Source of the DNA: Pseudovibrio japonicus
Lineage (GTDB): Bacteria > Pseudomonadota > Alphaproteobacteria > Rhizobiales > Stappiaceae
DNA length: 64,000 nt
Reading direction: 5' to 3'
NCBI RefSeq assembly: GCF_014651595.1
Contig: NZ_BMXE01000003.1
Location: 558,001 to 622,000 of the forward strand
The notes beneath the pieces were generated by a model. It worked only from the letters and a program-made list of their open reading frames with translations, searched no databases and was not told the origin of the DNA. Positions 52,585-61,674 of the stretch are shown here, in pieces (positions within the stretch are counted from its first letter, which is position 1; each line of letters starts with the position of its first letter). The translations under genes were made by a program, and so were the position numbers.

Positions 52585-53664
52585 TTACAGCGGGTTTTGT
52601 GCAAGCACTTCGACTTCCACGTTGTTTACGCTTGGGCTCACGGTGAACTCGTCGCGGTACATCTCACCTTTGTTACGTGCCATGACTGTGTAGGTGCCGG
52701 CAGCAAGTGTCAGGTCAAGGAATGCGCCATTGCCGCTGGCCACTGTATCTCCGCCCGGAGACAGGATAGTCCATGAGGTGTTTGCCAGAGAGGTCTTGTT
52801 CTTCGCGCTTACCAGCTTCAGTGTGATGTTGCCTGCCTGATGGTAGAGGGTTGCCTCTGTCAGTTTGCCTGCCTGGACGTGGATGTCTGCGCGTACGACG
52901 GCATTGACGTCTCCGTAGCGGCTCTCCACGTGGTAGGTGCCTGCGCTGACAGGAACAAGTTCGCCCGCTTTGACGCCGGAAGCGATGACGCTACGGTTGC
53001 CCGTTGCATCATATGTCATGTCGTAGACGTTGAACCGTACATCCTCGCGGGGCATCTTCTGCTCGTTGCCGAGGGCCGCGTCCAGACGAATGCCACCTGC
53101 GTTCAGGATGATGGTGCCGGTCTTTACGCCGCTCTTAAGCTCATAGCGGGTGGTTGCTGTGACTTTGCCGAATGAGGTATGCACCAGATAGGTGCCCGGA
53201 TCGAGGCGGAACTCCGCGTCCTGATCCTGAGAGGAGGCGACCAGATTTAAAGAACCGTCCTCATTTTCCTTGGAAGAATAGACGCGCCATTTCAGGCCGC
53301 GTGTAAGGTTGGGCGTGCCTTCAGCCAGTTTTGCCACAAGGTAAAGGACAGGCTTGGCGCCCACTGGCGCCCGCTCTGCGCTCACAGACGGTGGGGCGTA
53401 TGGCAGAAAGCTGGTGCCCATCGTTGGGGCGAGAGATTGCCCTTGATATCCACTGAGTGGATCATAACTGATAGGAGAGGCGGCGTTTGGCTTTGCAGAC
53501 AGATCCAACACTTCTTTGGAGAACGGCAATGCTGGCTTGGCAACAGGGATAGGACCTGCGGCCTGAGCTGCGTTTCCAAGCAAAGACAGCCCAGCTAAAA
53601 GAGCTGTTGCGGCTGCTGCGCGTTGTAGTGCTTTGTTGAACGTTGATATCCGCTCTAACTTCAC
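52585..53664 (-). CDS. Exported protein with three Ig-like/carboxypeptidase-regulatory repeats
   Basis: 359 residues with a signal peptide (cleavage near AQA, about 36). A Pro/Ser-rich linker (about 37-100) is followed by three beta-sandwich repeats, each ending with the same kind of string: LDPGTYLVHTSFGKVTAT, VSAGTYHVESRYGDVNAV, LAAGTYTVMARNKGEMYR. The pattern (x-x-G-T-Y-x-V) is that of prealbumin-like or CarboxypepD_reg-like domains. No enzyme domain and no anchoring signal are seen. The function is unknown; it is probably a periplasmic structural or binding protein. Confidence 0.8.
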   Translation of the reverse strand: MKLERISTFNKALQRAAAATALLAGLSLLGNAAQAAGPIPVAKPALPFSKEVLDLSAKPNAASPISYDPLSGYQGQSLAPTMGTSFLPYAPPSVSAERAPVGAKPVLYLVAKLAEGTPNLTRGLKWRVYSSKENEDGSLNLVASSQDQDAEFRLDPGTYLVHTSFGKVTATTRYELKSGVKTGTIILNAGGIRLDAALGNEQKMPREDVRFNVYDMTYDATGNRSVIASGVKAGELVPVSAGTYHVESRYGDVNAVVRADIHVQAGKLTEATLYHQAGNITLKLVSAKNKTSLANTSWTILSPGGDTVASGNGAFLDLTLAAGTYTVMARNKGEMYRDEFTVSPSVNNVEVEVLAQNPL

Positions 53665-53922
53665 GTTTGCTCTCGCTGCTAGTTCAGAAAGTGTTACCCG
53701 TGTGCGACAGTAAATACAAAACCGACACCCGATCGATAAAATTAGATTACAGTGACAAACTGTGTTTTGGAAGTGTTTTATAAATTTTTAAAGAGTGGGC
53801 TGGGGATTGGTAATGAATGTGTCAACAATAGGGCAGTGCCATCCTTTAATTGACACAGTTGATATTCTGTATAGGACTATTGCTTAGCTTTAAACGTTGA
53901 AATCCTGAAAAGAATTGAGACC

Positions 53923-54528
53923 GTGGAAACTAAAGACCTCCCTGAACTGAAAAGTTTTCTAAAAACCCGTCGCTCCCACTTAGCGGCAACACTCATGCAT
54001 CCCGGTCCTGATCAAGCCCAGATTTCCGAGCTGCTTGAAATGGCGTGCCGTGTTCCCGATCACGGAAAAATTTCTCCTTGGCGGTTTGTTATCTACGATA
54101 GTTCACAGGCTGAGGCGATCGGCGTGGAGCTTGCTGACATCGCAGAGAAACGGCAGGGGCCGCTTGGCGAGAATACCAAAGCGATGGAACTGGAACGCTT
54201 CTCGCGTGCGCCTCTGGTTATTGGGGTTCTGTCCTCCCCAAACCGGGAACACAAAGTCCCTGTCTGGGAGCAGGAGCTGGCGGTCGGTGCGGTTTGTATC
54301 TCGCTGCTTAACGCTTGTTTTTCCATGGGATTTGTAGGGCAGTGGCTGACCGAGTGGTATGCGTTTGATGCTGAGGCAGCAGCCTATCTTGGTGCGCGTG
54401 ACGGTGAGCGGTTTGCAGGTTTCATTCATATCGGTAGCCCGAGCGTGGTACCTAAGGACCGGCCGCGGCCTGATGTAGCCCAACTGACCGAATATTTTAA
54501 GAACACTCCTGCCGGCGCCGATGCATAG
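53923..54528 (+). CDS. Nitroreductase family protein
   Basis: 201 residues with a GTG start and GAGA upstream. The FMN-binding pattern of small nitroreductases is present: LKTRRSHLAATL near the N-terminus, RVPDHGKISPWRFVIY, and the AVGAVCISLLNACFSMGFVGQW core. The subgroup resembles YdjA. It reduces nitro or quinone-like compounds with NAD(P)H. A flavin reductase gene follows after 16 nt, so the two flavoproteins form an operon. Confidence 0.92.
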   Translation: METKDLPELKSFLKTRRSHLAATLMHPGPDQAQISELLEMACRVPDHGKISPWRFVIYDSSQAEAIGVELADIAEKRQGPLGENTKAMELERFSRAPLVIGVLSSPNREHKVPVWEQELAVGAVCISLLNACFSMGFVGQWLTEWYAFDAEAAAYLGARDGERFAGFIHIGSPSVVPKDRPRPDVAQLTEYFKNTPAGADA

Positions 54529-54544
54529 GATCTGAGGCAAGTAT

Positions 54545-55156
54545 ATGTTTTATGAAGCAAATAAGCCGCATGGGTTGCCCCACAATCCATTCAAAGCGAT
54601 CGTAGCGCCGCGTCCGATTGGCTGGGTTTCGACCGTCTCCAGTAGTGGCCAGCGTAATCTGGCACCCTACAGCTTCTTTAATGCGGTTTGCGACGCGCCT
54701 CCCATGGTGGCGTTCGGGTCTACTGGGTACAAGGATTCTGTTCGCAATATCGAAGAGACCGGCGAGTTCGTGTGTAATCAGGCTACAATAGATCTGGCGG
54801 AGGCTATGAACCGATCCTCTGCAATGGTTGGTTCTGATGTGGACGAATTTCAGCTTTCCGGGCTGACTCCCATTGCTTCCAATTTGGTCAAAGCTCCGCG
54901 TGTTCTGGAAGCAAAAACGGCGCTGGAATGCAAGCTTCTCAATGTTCAGCGTCTGACCGATCTTGACAGAAATGAGACTGAAACCTGGCTTATCTTAGGC
55001 CAGGTGGTTGGTGTGCACATAGACGAAAGTGTACTCGAAAATGGATTGCTGAATGTGGCGAAAATGAAGCCGCTTGCCCGGCTGGGGTACATGGATTACT
55101 CGGTGGTCAACGAAGTTTTCCAGATGAAACGACCGGCCCCACCGGAAAAGTCATGA
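54545..55156 (+). CDS. Flavin reductase family protein
   Basis: 203 residues of the FMN-binding split-barrel type. FKAIVAPRPIGWVSTVSSSG and LAPYSFFNAVCDAPPMVAFG are the FMN-binding blocks, and VCNQATIDLAEAMNRSS follows. Related proteins reduce flavin for two-component monooxygenases or act as oxidoreductases. GAGG lies before the ATG. It is co-transcribed with the nitroreductase gene and ends in a terminator. Confidence 0.92.
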   Translation: MFYEANKPHGLPHNPFKAIVAPRPIGWVSTVSSSGQRNLAPYSFFNAVCDAPPMVAFGSTGYKDSVRNIEETGEFVCNQATIDLAEAMNRSSAMVGSDVDEFQLSGLTPIASNLVKAPRVLEAKTALECKLLNVQRLTDLDRNETETWLILGQVVGVHIDESVLENGLLNVAKMKPLARLGYMDYSVVNEVFQMKRPAPPEKS

Positions 55157-55160
55157 TTGT

Positions 55161-55183
55161 GGGCGCTTCGGCGCCCGTTTCTT
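55161..55183 (+). terminator. Terminator of the nitroreductase-flavin reductase operon
   Basis: GGGCGC-TTCG-GCGCCC, a 6-bp stem with a UUCG tetraloop and T-rich tail, starting 5 nt after the stop. Confidence 0.82.
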
Positions 55184-55202
55184 ATTCGGCATTCCTTAGT
55201 GT

Positions 55203-55886
55203 TTATGCGGGAAACACCTGCTGGATCTGGCGCGCTTCTTCAAGTGTGTTTGCGGCCATGCCGTTAAATCCAAAGCCTGCCGATTTTCCGGGCCCGGCAG
55301 GCGTGACAGGTGCTGCATCCATCGCGAATAGGTGAGCGGACTTTGCTATAAACAGGATTTGTGTTTGTGCATGCTGAAACGGTGGCAGCAGGGCGCCCTT
55401 GTCGTCTCTGGAGCGCTTTGCCCCAAGTGCGAGTGTGAGCGCCTCTTCGTTCCATGTCAGAGCCGTTAGCCGTGTACTGACACCGGAGAGATTGACGAGC
55501 TTGTGAAATGCTGAAGGGTATCTGCCGAGTTCAGGAATGATCTTCATGCTTCCATCTTGCAGCGCGTGCTCTGCTTCAGACACGGATAGGATTGCGTGCA
55601 GACGCTCAATGTCCGCGCGGGACTTGATGAACGTGGGTATGACACCGCTTACGCCAATTTTTGCGTAGGGGCTGAGCACTGACAGGATCGTGTGTTCGGA
55701 GGGCTCATGCAGCACCAGATAGATGTGGTGGTGCTTAGCCAGTTGTGACAGACTAAGTTGAGCGCCGTATGGCTCCAGCTTGTTGACGGGTTTTTCAGGC
55801 TGGATCGCGAGGGAAAGGGGCTGCAGTGTTTGCAGCTCTTTGAGCTGGTCAAATGTTGAGCTCGTCATGGTCAACAAGCAGTTCAT
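55203..55886 (-). CDS. HpcH/HpaI aldolase (CitE)-like protein, probably degenerate
   Basis: 227 residues from the ATG at 55886, with GGGAGAGA upstream. The shape follows the CitE TIM barrel (GVIPTFIKSRADIERL corresponds to the usual LPKVES-EDV; KIIPELGRYPSAFHKL to the IET block; LTALTWNEEALTLALG to the xxFGxxDLAxxLG block). The Asp of the last block is replaced and the usual Arg/Asp metal motif is not obvious. It is shorter than functional CitE (about 290). Either a diverged lyase or a non-enzymatic relative. Confidence 0.6.
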   Translation of the reverse strand: MNCLLTMTSSTFDQLKELQTLQPLSLAIQPEKPVNKLEPYGAQLSLSQLAKHHHIYLVLHEPSEHTILSVLSPYAKIGVSGVIPTFIKSRADIERLHAILSVSEAEHALQDGSMKIIPELGRYPSAFHKLVNLSGVSTRLTALTWNEEALTLALGAKRSRDDKGALLPPFQHAQTQILFIAKSAHLFAMDAAPVTPAGPGKSAGFGFNGMAANTLEEARQIQQVFPA

Positions 55887-56021
55887 TGGTTCTCTCCCGA
55901 TCCATTCTGAGATAGCAGTGTAATGCATAACCGGTTTAGAGCGGGATATGCGAGGCTTTACAATGAATCAAAAACTATGAGTTAAAATAACTCAGTGATT
56001 TCAGTGCTGGTAAATAAACTA

Positions 56022-56036
56022 TTAACCAATTATTAA
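56022..56036. promoter_or_regulatory. CtrA-type binding site
   Basis: TTAA-CCAATTA-TTAA is a perfect TTAA-N7-TTAA box, 45-59 nt before the start of the transglycosylase gene, in an otherwise AT-rich tract. Confidence 0.6.
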
Positions 56037-56080
56037 TTTATATTAAGTCATATTAATTAGCTATATTATAGGGGCAAATT

Positions 56081-57046
56081 TTGGTGAAGGTTGCGGGCGA
56101 TCCTTCTATTGCTGGGCGTATTGAGTTGGCTTTTCACAAGGCCAGTTCCAAAACTGGTACGTCCTTTGATTTCCTCTTGCAAGCTGCTGCCCGTGAATCT
56201 TCTTTTGATCCCAATGCTAAGGCTAAAACCTCCTCTGCCTCAGGTTTGTTTCAGTTCATTGAAAGCACCTGGCTTGAGACCCTCAAGAAGAATGGCGAGG
56301 AATTGGGGCTTGAAGATTACGCCCAACATATTCGCGTAGATGCGGGTGGCAAGTACCGGGTAGATAACAATCACCTGAAGAAGCAGATTTTGGATCTGCG
56401 CCATGATCCTGAAGTTTCCGCGCTTGTGGCTGGTGCTCTGGCTAAGGACAACGCTTCCGGCCTCTACTCAAATCTGGGGCGTGATCCGTCTGCAGGTGAG
56501 CTGTATCTTGCGCATTTTCTTGGAGTGAATGGCAGTCTGCGGCTTTTGAATGCGGTGCAGGACAGGCCTGAACATCCAGCGGCAGATTTGTTTCCACTGC
56601 AGGCCCGGGCCAATAAGGCTGTGTTCTTCAGTGGTGACGGGCAGGCGCGGACTGTTGGCGACGTTCATGGTCGGTTGGTTGGTCAATTCAACGAGACAAT
56701 CGCTGGAGCTGAGCGTCCGGCTGTTGGATACCGTAAGGGGCCGATTTCCAAGCCGATTGACAGTCACCGCGTTGAAAGCCGTATCCTGACGGCATGGCGT
56801 TCTACAACCGCTGATAAAGTGGAGCAGCCGTTCCAGTCTCTGTTCCGGACGGATGAACCAGCGGCTGTGGCTGCTTCCAGAGCTGTGAGTGATGCGAAGC
56901 GGTCTGGCGTTGAGCTGCAGGAATCCATTAGTCAGCAGTTTGTTGCTCCCAAACCTGTTGCGCGTCCTTCCGGGGCTCCGTTAGATCTGACGAAGTTTTT
57001 AGCGCCAGGCCAGGCCAGCGGAAAATCGCTCAGCAAGAAGGTTTAG
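56081..57046 (+). CDS. Lytic transglycosylase (SLT domain), no signal peptide
   Basis: 321 residues with a TTG (or GTG three nt later) start and GGGG upstream. The SLT domain is N-terminal (FLLQAAARESSFDPNAKAKTSSASGLFQFIESTW in overlapping motifs), with catalytic Glu39 in ARESSFD; the LFQFI block and the NNHLKKQILDLR segment follow. The C-terminal 150 residues are polar and probably disordered. There is no Sec signal, as in muramidases that leave by the flagellar export apparatus. The CtrA box upstream fits such a role, but no flagellar gene is in view. Confidence 0.85.
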   Translation: MVKVAGDPSIAGRIELAFHKASSKTGTSFDFLLQAAARESSFDPNAKAKTSSASGLFQFIESTWLETLKKNGEELGLEDYAQHIRVDAGGKYRVDNNHLKKQILDLRHDPEVSALVAGALAKDNASGLYSNLGRDPSAGELYLAHFLGVNGSLRLLNAVQDRPEHPAADLFPLQARANKAVFFSGDGQARTVGDVHGRLVGQFNETIAGAERPAVGYRKGPISKPIDSHRVESRILTAWRSTTADKVEQPFQSLFRTDEPAAVAASRAVSDAKRSGVELQESISQQFVAPKPVARPSGAPLDLTKFLAPGQASGKSLSKKV

Positions 57047-57192
57047 AGCCTCAGGTTTGCAGCTGGTTCTCGCTTCCCCATGCAATTAAAAATTGAACTA
57101 TTTTCCGAAACTGCTGATGCGGTGAACGAAGCCTTAAGAATTATAATTAATTATTTCTACCAGTAGTTGGTGGATACAGGTTTCTGGGTACC

Positions 57193-58332
57193 ATGATCAT
57201 CAAGAGTTTCCTACATTGGGTGCAGTATGCGCCAAGTGGAAGTCGCGCACAGGCAGCTGGTGCTTTGGCACGTGCCTTCCTTTATTCTGATCTTGATGGT
57301 TCTGAGCGTGAGGAGGCGGAGGCGGCGCTGACGTTCCTGCTGGATGATCATGACGTTGCGGTCCGAGTTGCTCTTGCCGAGGTCTTTGGCGCTGTATGGG
57401 TTGTGCCTGCCCACATTCTTTCTGCTTTGCTGGTTGATGAGGACGAAGTCGCGCTGCCCTTGCTTTCAGGTTTTACGACTATTCCCGAGGGCGAGCTGGT
57501 TGACCTTGTTGCGACGGGGTCCGCTGACCGCTGCGTGGCTGTTGCCAGCCGCGCGGAAATCTCCGTGAGCCTATCTGCAGCCATTTGCGAGGTTGCTTGC
57601 GAAGAGGCTTGCGTTGCTTTGTTGGCCAATAATACTGCGCAAATCACATCCAGCAGTATGGAGCGTATTGTCGGGCGGTTTGGTGGGAGCCGCGATGTTA
57701 AAGATGCGCTGATGTCTCGTGATGATGTTCCTCTGCAAACCCGCCATATGATGCTGCGCCGATACACGGAAAGCCTTCGCGATCATCCGCAGGTACTTGG
57801 GGCTCGGAATATGCGGGCACCTGAGCAGTTGGTGGCTGATGCGCAGGACCGGTCCACCATCTCATTGGCATGGAGCGCATCTGATAGGGAGCTTCCCGGC
57901 CTTGTGGAACATCTGGTGGTGTCCGCTCAGATGACGAGTGTCTTGTTGCTGCGTGCTGCCGTAACCGGTTGCTTTAACTTGCTGACCAGCTCTCTGGCAC
58001 GACTGTCGGAGTATGATCAAGAGCAGGTGTTTGATGCGCTTGCAAGCCCGTTCGGAGCGGTGCTGCCTCGCATTTTGTCAGCAGCGGGTTTGCCGGTTCG
58101 CACGCATGCGCTGTTTCAGGAGTGTATCGCCAGCTGGCAGCGGGTTGAGACGATGGAGATCGACCACTGGTCTAAGTCCCGGCTGGTTGTCGCTGATCTG
58201 ATTGCGCTTGAAGATGATCTGGGTATCGAGGATCTGGGCGATCTACAGGATCTGCTACATCGGCTTTCCAACGAAGCCGCGCGTGAAAGTGCGCGAACCC
58301 GTGTTGCTTTGATGATGAGCGACGTGGCTTAA
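57193..58332 (+). CDS. DUF2336 domain protein
   Basis: 379 residues of alpha-helical, HEAT-like repeats (SEREEAEAALTFLLDDHDVAVRVALAEVFG, then VPLQTRHMMLRRYTESL). The family is almost restricted to alphaproteobacteria and its role is unknown, although it is often linked to regulation. It sits between the CtrA-box transglycosylase gene and the Hpt gene, which is convergent. The ATG at 57193 has only a weak ribosome-binding site. Confidence 0.82.
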   Translation: MIIKSFLHWVQYAPSGSRAQAAGALARAFLYSDLDGSEREEAEAALTFLLDDHDVAVRVALAEVFGAVWVVPAHILSALLVDEDEVALPLLSGFTTIPEGELVDLVATGSADRCVAVASRAEISVSLSAAICEVACEEACVALLANNTAQITSSSMERIVGRFGGSRDVKDALMSRDDVPLQTRHMMLRRYTESLRDHPQVLGARNMRAPEQLVADAQDRSTISLAWSASDRELPGLVEHLVVSAQMTSVLLLRAAVTGCFNLLTSSLARLSEYDQEQVFDALASPFGAVLPRILSAAGLPVRTHALFQECIASWQRVETMEIDHWSKSRLVVADLIALEDDLGIEDLGDLQDLLHRLSNEAARESARTRVALMMSDVA

Positions 58333-58354
58333 TCTTACCAGCAGGATTTTCCAA

Positions 58355-58870
58355 TTAACTGTCGCTGCGCTGTGTGAGTGGTTCGCTGGCTTCTTCCAGG
58401 CGTTCGACCAATGTAACGCCCAGCTGATTTGTGTCGTCTCTGGCGTCTTCAGAAATCATCGCGTTGATCGCATCCACGTGCTGAGAGATGAGTTCCTTTG
58501 GGTAGGTCTCTTGTTCTTTGGCAGCGACGAGCAGCAGTGTCAGATTGTTTGCGACGCGGCCCACCAGCGGGAAGCCGAGTGTTTCGGCCTGACCTTTGAT
58601 GTCATGTGCGCAGCGGAACAGGGCGTCGTAGCCTTCTTCTGCAAAGTCAGAGGTTTGCGCGGCCTGATTGGCTTTTTTCAGGGAGTCGACTTCAGTGCCC
58701 ATCCAGCTTTCAAATTTGTCGGAGAGCTTTTGGACGGCTTCTTCGGCAGCTTTGACTGGATCGAACTTGGCGGCTTCAACGGCAGTTAGTTTCCGCACCT
58801 TCTTGGAAAGGTCATTCGGAACGCGGATGTGTTCCTGAGAAGGTTTGTCTGAACTGGATGAAAAAGCCAT
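58355..58870 (-). CDS. Histidine phosphotransfer (Hpt) domain protein
   Basis: 171 residues from the ATG at 58870, with AGGAA upstream. The Hpt helix is AHDIKGQAETLGF (88-100), phosphorylatable His89 and the KG pair intact. An N-terminal helical part of about 70 residues and a C-terminal helix flank it. It is a single-domain phosphotransfer protein with no receiver or kinase beside it, so its partners are encoded elsewhere. It converges on the DUF2336 gene with 22 nt between stops. Confidence 0.85.
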   Translation of the reverse strand: MAFSSSSDKPSQEHIRVPNDLSKKVRKLTAVEAAKFDPVKAAEEAVQKLSDKFESWMGTEVDSLKKANQAAQTSDFAEEGYDALFRCAHDIKGQAETLGFPLVGRVANNLTLLLVAAKEQETYPKELISQHVDAINAMISEDARDDTNQLGVTLVERLEEASEPLTQRSDS

Positions 58871-59018
58871 TGTTCTGCGCAATTCCTGAGCCTGCATTCT
58901 TGTGGCGGCGATTATATTTCGAATTCGCAATAATATCTAACGATTTTATCGGTAATCGCAGCCGAACCTGTGTCTTATGGCAGATTGGGTCAAGATTGCC
59001 TTATGAATAGGCTGTTGC

Positions 59019-59795
59019 TCAATACTTAAACATCTCGGAGAGGATACGTTCGTCCCAGCTGTGTTCATGATCAAACATGATGCAGCTATGGGCTGTGGCG
59101 TCCTGATAGATGGTAGTGCTGATAACATCGCGGAACTCGCGGTGATCAGCTGCTGCGTTCACAGGGCGTTTGTCTGCCTCAAGTACCTCAATCTTCACAG
59201 TGTTTTGCGTAGACAGCAGGGCGCCGCGCCAGCGTCTTGGGCGGAAAGCGCTGATGGGCGTAAGTGCCATCAGGGGCGAGTCGATTGGCAGAATGGGTCC
59301 GTGAGCGGACAGGTTGTAAGCTGTGCTGCCCTGGGGCGTAGAAATAATAATACCATCACACGCCAGCTCCTCCATACGGACGCGTCCATCAACTGAGATG
59401 CGTAGTTTTGCAGCCTGATGGGATTTGCGCAGGAAAGAGACTTCGTTAATTGCGCGGGCAGTGAACTCGTTTCCGTTCTTGTCGACGGCTTCAATGTTGA
59501 GTGGATGCAGAGGCGTTATCTCAGCTTCTTCAAGCCGTTCGATCAGGTTTTCGGTCTTGTACTCATTCATGAGGAAGCCGACGGAACCGCGATTCATGCC
59601 GTAGATGGGCATGTCAGTGTTCATAAACTTATGTAGACAAGAGAGCATAACTCCATCACCACCGAGCACGACAATGACGTCCGCATCATCTTGTGAGACA
59701 GATCCGTACATCTTTTCAAGAGTTTGGCGTGCAGCAAGTGCTTCTGGCGTGTCGCTGGAAACAAAAGCGATGCGGTTGATAGTTCTTCTCTTCAA
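59019..59795 (-). CDS. nadK: NAD kinase
   Basis: 258 residues, typical of the alphaproteobacterial short type. The GGDG motif (VVLGGDGVML, Asp47), GMNRGSVGFLMN and the NE/D site (LACDGIIISTPQGSTAYNLSAHGPIL) are intact. It starts with TTG: GGAGG lies 7-8 nt upstream and the residue pattern begins there. NADP+ made here supports the reductive pathways. It is followed at some distance by the Hpt gene on the same strand. Confidence 0.95.
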   Translation of the reverse strand: MKRRTINRIAFVSSDTPEALAARQTLEKMYGSVSQDDADVIVVLGGDGVMLSCLHKFMNTDMPIYGMNRGSVGFLMNEYKTENLIERLEEAEITPLHPLNIEAVDKNGNEFTARAINEVSFLRKSHQAAKLRISVDGRVRMEELACDGIIISTPQGSTAYNLSAHGPILPIDSPLMALTPISAFRPRRWRGALLSTQNTVKIEVLEADKRPVNAAADHREFRDVISTTIYQDATAHSCIMFDHEHSWDERILSEMFKY

Positions 59796-60189
59796 AGACG
59801 GCTCCTCCCTAAAAAAGGAGGTAGCATGACTTTCTGAAAATTCAAACTACCTTTATGTCGCTTCTCGTCTGTTTGCCAAGGCAATAGACCCAATGGGCGC
59901 AGTTCATGCTGTGAAAATTGCCGAGTTACACTAAGTATTGTGTTGTGTGTTTGCACAATACTACTTGTTTGTGTTCGAATAAACATCGAGGTACTGAATT
60001 GCAACAGTTGTTCAATTGGTTGTTTGTGGGGGTTTTGGCCCGAATAACTTTCTAGTATGTTGGTTGTGTTGTAGGTGGTTGGAATTATTACGTGATATCA
60101 ATTAGCTACAATGTTGCGACCGGAGTATACTTCTTACCTTTTCTTGTCGATATTTGATCGAGGACCTTTTGAACCTTAAGCAAGGGGAT
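59796..60189. other. Gap with candidate small-RNA locus
   Basis: No supported gene. It is read leftward by nadK from 59795, but a strong plus-strand terminator ends it at 60230, so a plus-strand transcript must begin here. No firm promoter can be given. Confidence 0.4.
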
Positions 60190-60230
60190 GGTGGGAGCGT
60201 TTGCGCGGCGGCAAAGGCTCCCACCTTTTT
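60190..60230 (+). terminator. Strong orphan terminator
   Basis: GGTGGGAGC / GCTCCCACC, 9-bp stem with an inner TTTGC/GCAAA pairing, followed by T5 (60226-60230). On the minus strand no T run follows. No plus-strand gene precedes it after 58332. Confidence 0.8.
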
Positions 60231-60239
60231 CCTATTCGG

Positions 60240-61382
60240 CTAGTTGGTGCTTTGGTGTGGTACTGCCTTGATACCGCCTGACATGGCGGTTGGAACGCCG
60301 GTGGTTCCCGGAAAACTGATGGGCAGATTGCGGTTGCATCTGGCGGCGAGGAAGGCAAAGCACTCTGCCTCTACGGCGTCACCGCGCCAGCCAAGTTCTT
60401 CTGCGGGAACGATTTTTACGTTTGCCCGTGCTTCAATCTCTTTCAAAAGCTGTGGGTTTTTTCTCCCGCCCCCGCAAGCGACCAAGCGAGCAGGGTGTTT
60501 TGGTAGCATGTCCAGAGCTTTACCAACTGCGCTAGCGGAAAAGGCGGTTAGGGTTGCTGCGCCGTTTTCCAGAGAAAGGCCGGTTGCCATGTCTTTGGTG
60601 AAGCTGTTGCGGTCGAGGGATTTGGGGAAGGGTTCTGTCAGGTAGGGGTGTTTGAGGAGATTTTGCAGGCGGGGTTCGTCTACTTGTCCACGTGCGGCGA
60701 TGAGGCCGTCGCGGTCCATGTCGCCGTGATTATGTGTACTGACCCAGTCGTTTATGGGGGCGTTGGCTGGTCCGGTGTCGAACGCGATCAGGGTGTTATG
60801 CCCGTCCCACCAGGAGATGTTGGCAACGCCGCCGAGGTTGAGAATTGCGGTGTCCGTCGGATCTTCGGAGAGACCGGCGCTGCGCAAAAGGGCCTGATGG
60901 TAGATCGCAGCGAGGGGGGCGCCTTGGCCGCCTGCTTCAATATCCTGCGTTCTGAAATCGTAAATCACTGGAATGCCAAGCATATCGGCGATGATCTGAC
61001 CATCTCCGAGCTGGCGTGTTGCGCCTTTTTTACCGTCTTTTGGAGCGCGATGCAGGACGGTTTGGCCGTGAAAGCCGATTAAGGAGATGGTTTGCGTTGA
61101 AATGGAGTTTTTTGCGATGAATTGTGAAATGGCGTGGGCTTGCCCTTCGCTCAGTGCTTTTTCTGCGCGTGCAAAAATCTCAGGCTCCTCTCCTGCGAAG
61201 TTCCAGTCCTGCGCTGCTGCCATCGCCTCGGCGATCAGCTGGTTGGTTTCGGGGGGATAACTTGCAAGTGTGTAGGGTCCGAACTCCTCGATGGTTTCGC
61301 CATCGGTTTTCAGCATGGCAATATCAACGTTGCCGTCCATTACTGTTCCGGTCATGAGACCGATGCACCATTGTGCTGCCAT
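60240..61382 (-). CDS. anmK: Anhydro-N-acetylmuramic acid kinase
   Basis: 380 residues. AnmK hydrolyses and phosphorylates anhMurNAc to MurNAc-6-phosphate in cell-wall recycling. The N-terminal phosphate loop reads [15 protein letters not shown], the alphaproteobacterial form of GLMSGTSLDG; later blocks are [50 protein letters not shown] and [15 protein letters not shown] precedes the ATG. MurQ is not in the window. Confidence 0.93.
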   Translation of the reverse strand: MAAQWCIGLMTGTVMDGNVDIAMLKTDGETIEEFGPYTLASYPPETNQLIAEAMAAAQDWNFAGEEPEIFARAEKALSEGQAHAISQFIAKNSISTQTISLIGFHGQTVLHRAPKDGKKGATRQLGDGQIIADMLGIPVIYDFRTQDIEAGGQGAPLAAIYHQALLRSAGLSEDPTDTAILNLGGVANISWWDGHNTLIAFDTGPANAPINDWVSTHNHGDMDRDGLIAARGQVDEPRLQNLLKHPYLTEPFPKSLDRNSFTKDMATGLSLENGAATLTAFSASAVGKALDMLPKHPARLVACGGGRKNPQLLKEIEARANVKIVPAEELGWRGDAVEAECFAFLAARCNRNLPISFPGTTGVPTAMSGGIKAVPHQSTN

Positions 61383-61674
61383 TTATTCCCCCACTGACAA
61401 AACCCGGTAGACTTAAAAGTGAAATGATCTCGCTGGCGCTGCTGTTTTGCAAGAATGGGTGTCCTTTGAAGAACAACGCTTGCGAAGTGCCCACTTCATA
61501 ACTGGTTCCGTTGATGGTGACAAACATCTGTCGGAAACCCTGTGGCTCCTGTGCCTCGTGGATGCGGTTTGCTCTTGCGTTGCTGCAACTAAGCCGAAGG
61601 GCTAGGTTGCCCATTAGGTAAAGTGGAAATAGCTTCTTTAAGCGAAGTTAAATTGATGGAGGCCGGTGCCCGGG

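Noticed and set aside
57100-57192. Possible second CtrA site before DUF2336
   Set aside because: TTAA and TTAA are separated by 9 nt instead of 7, so it does not fit the consensus.
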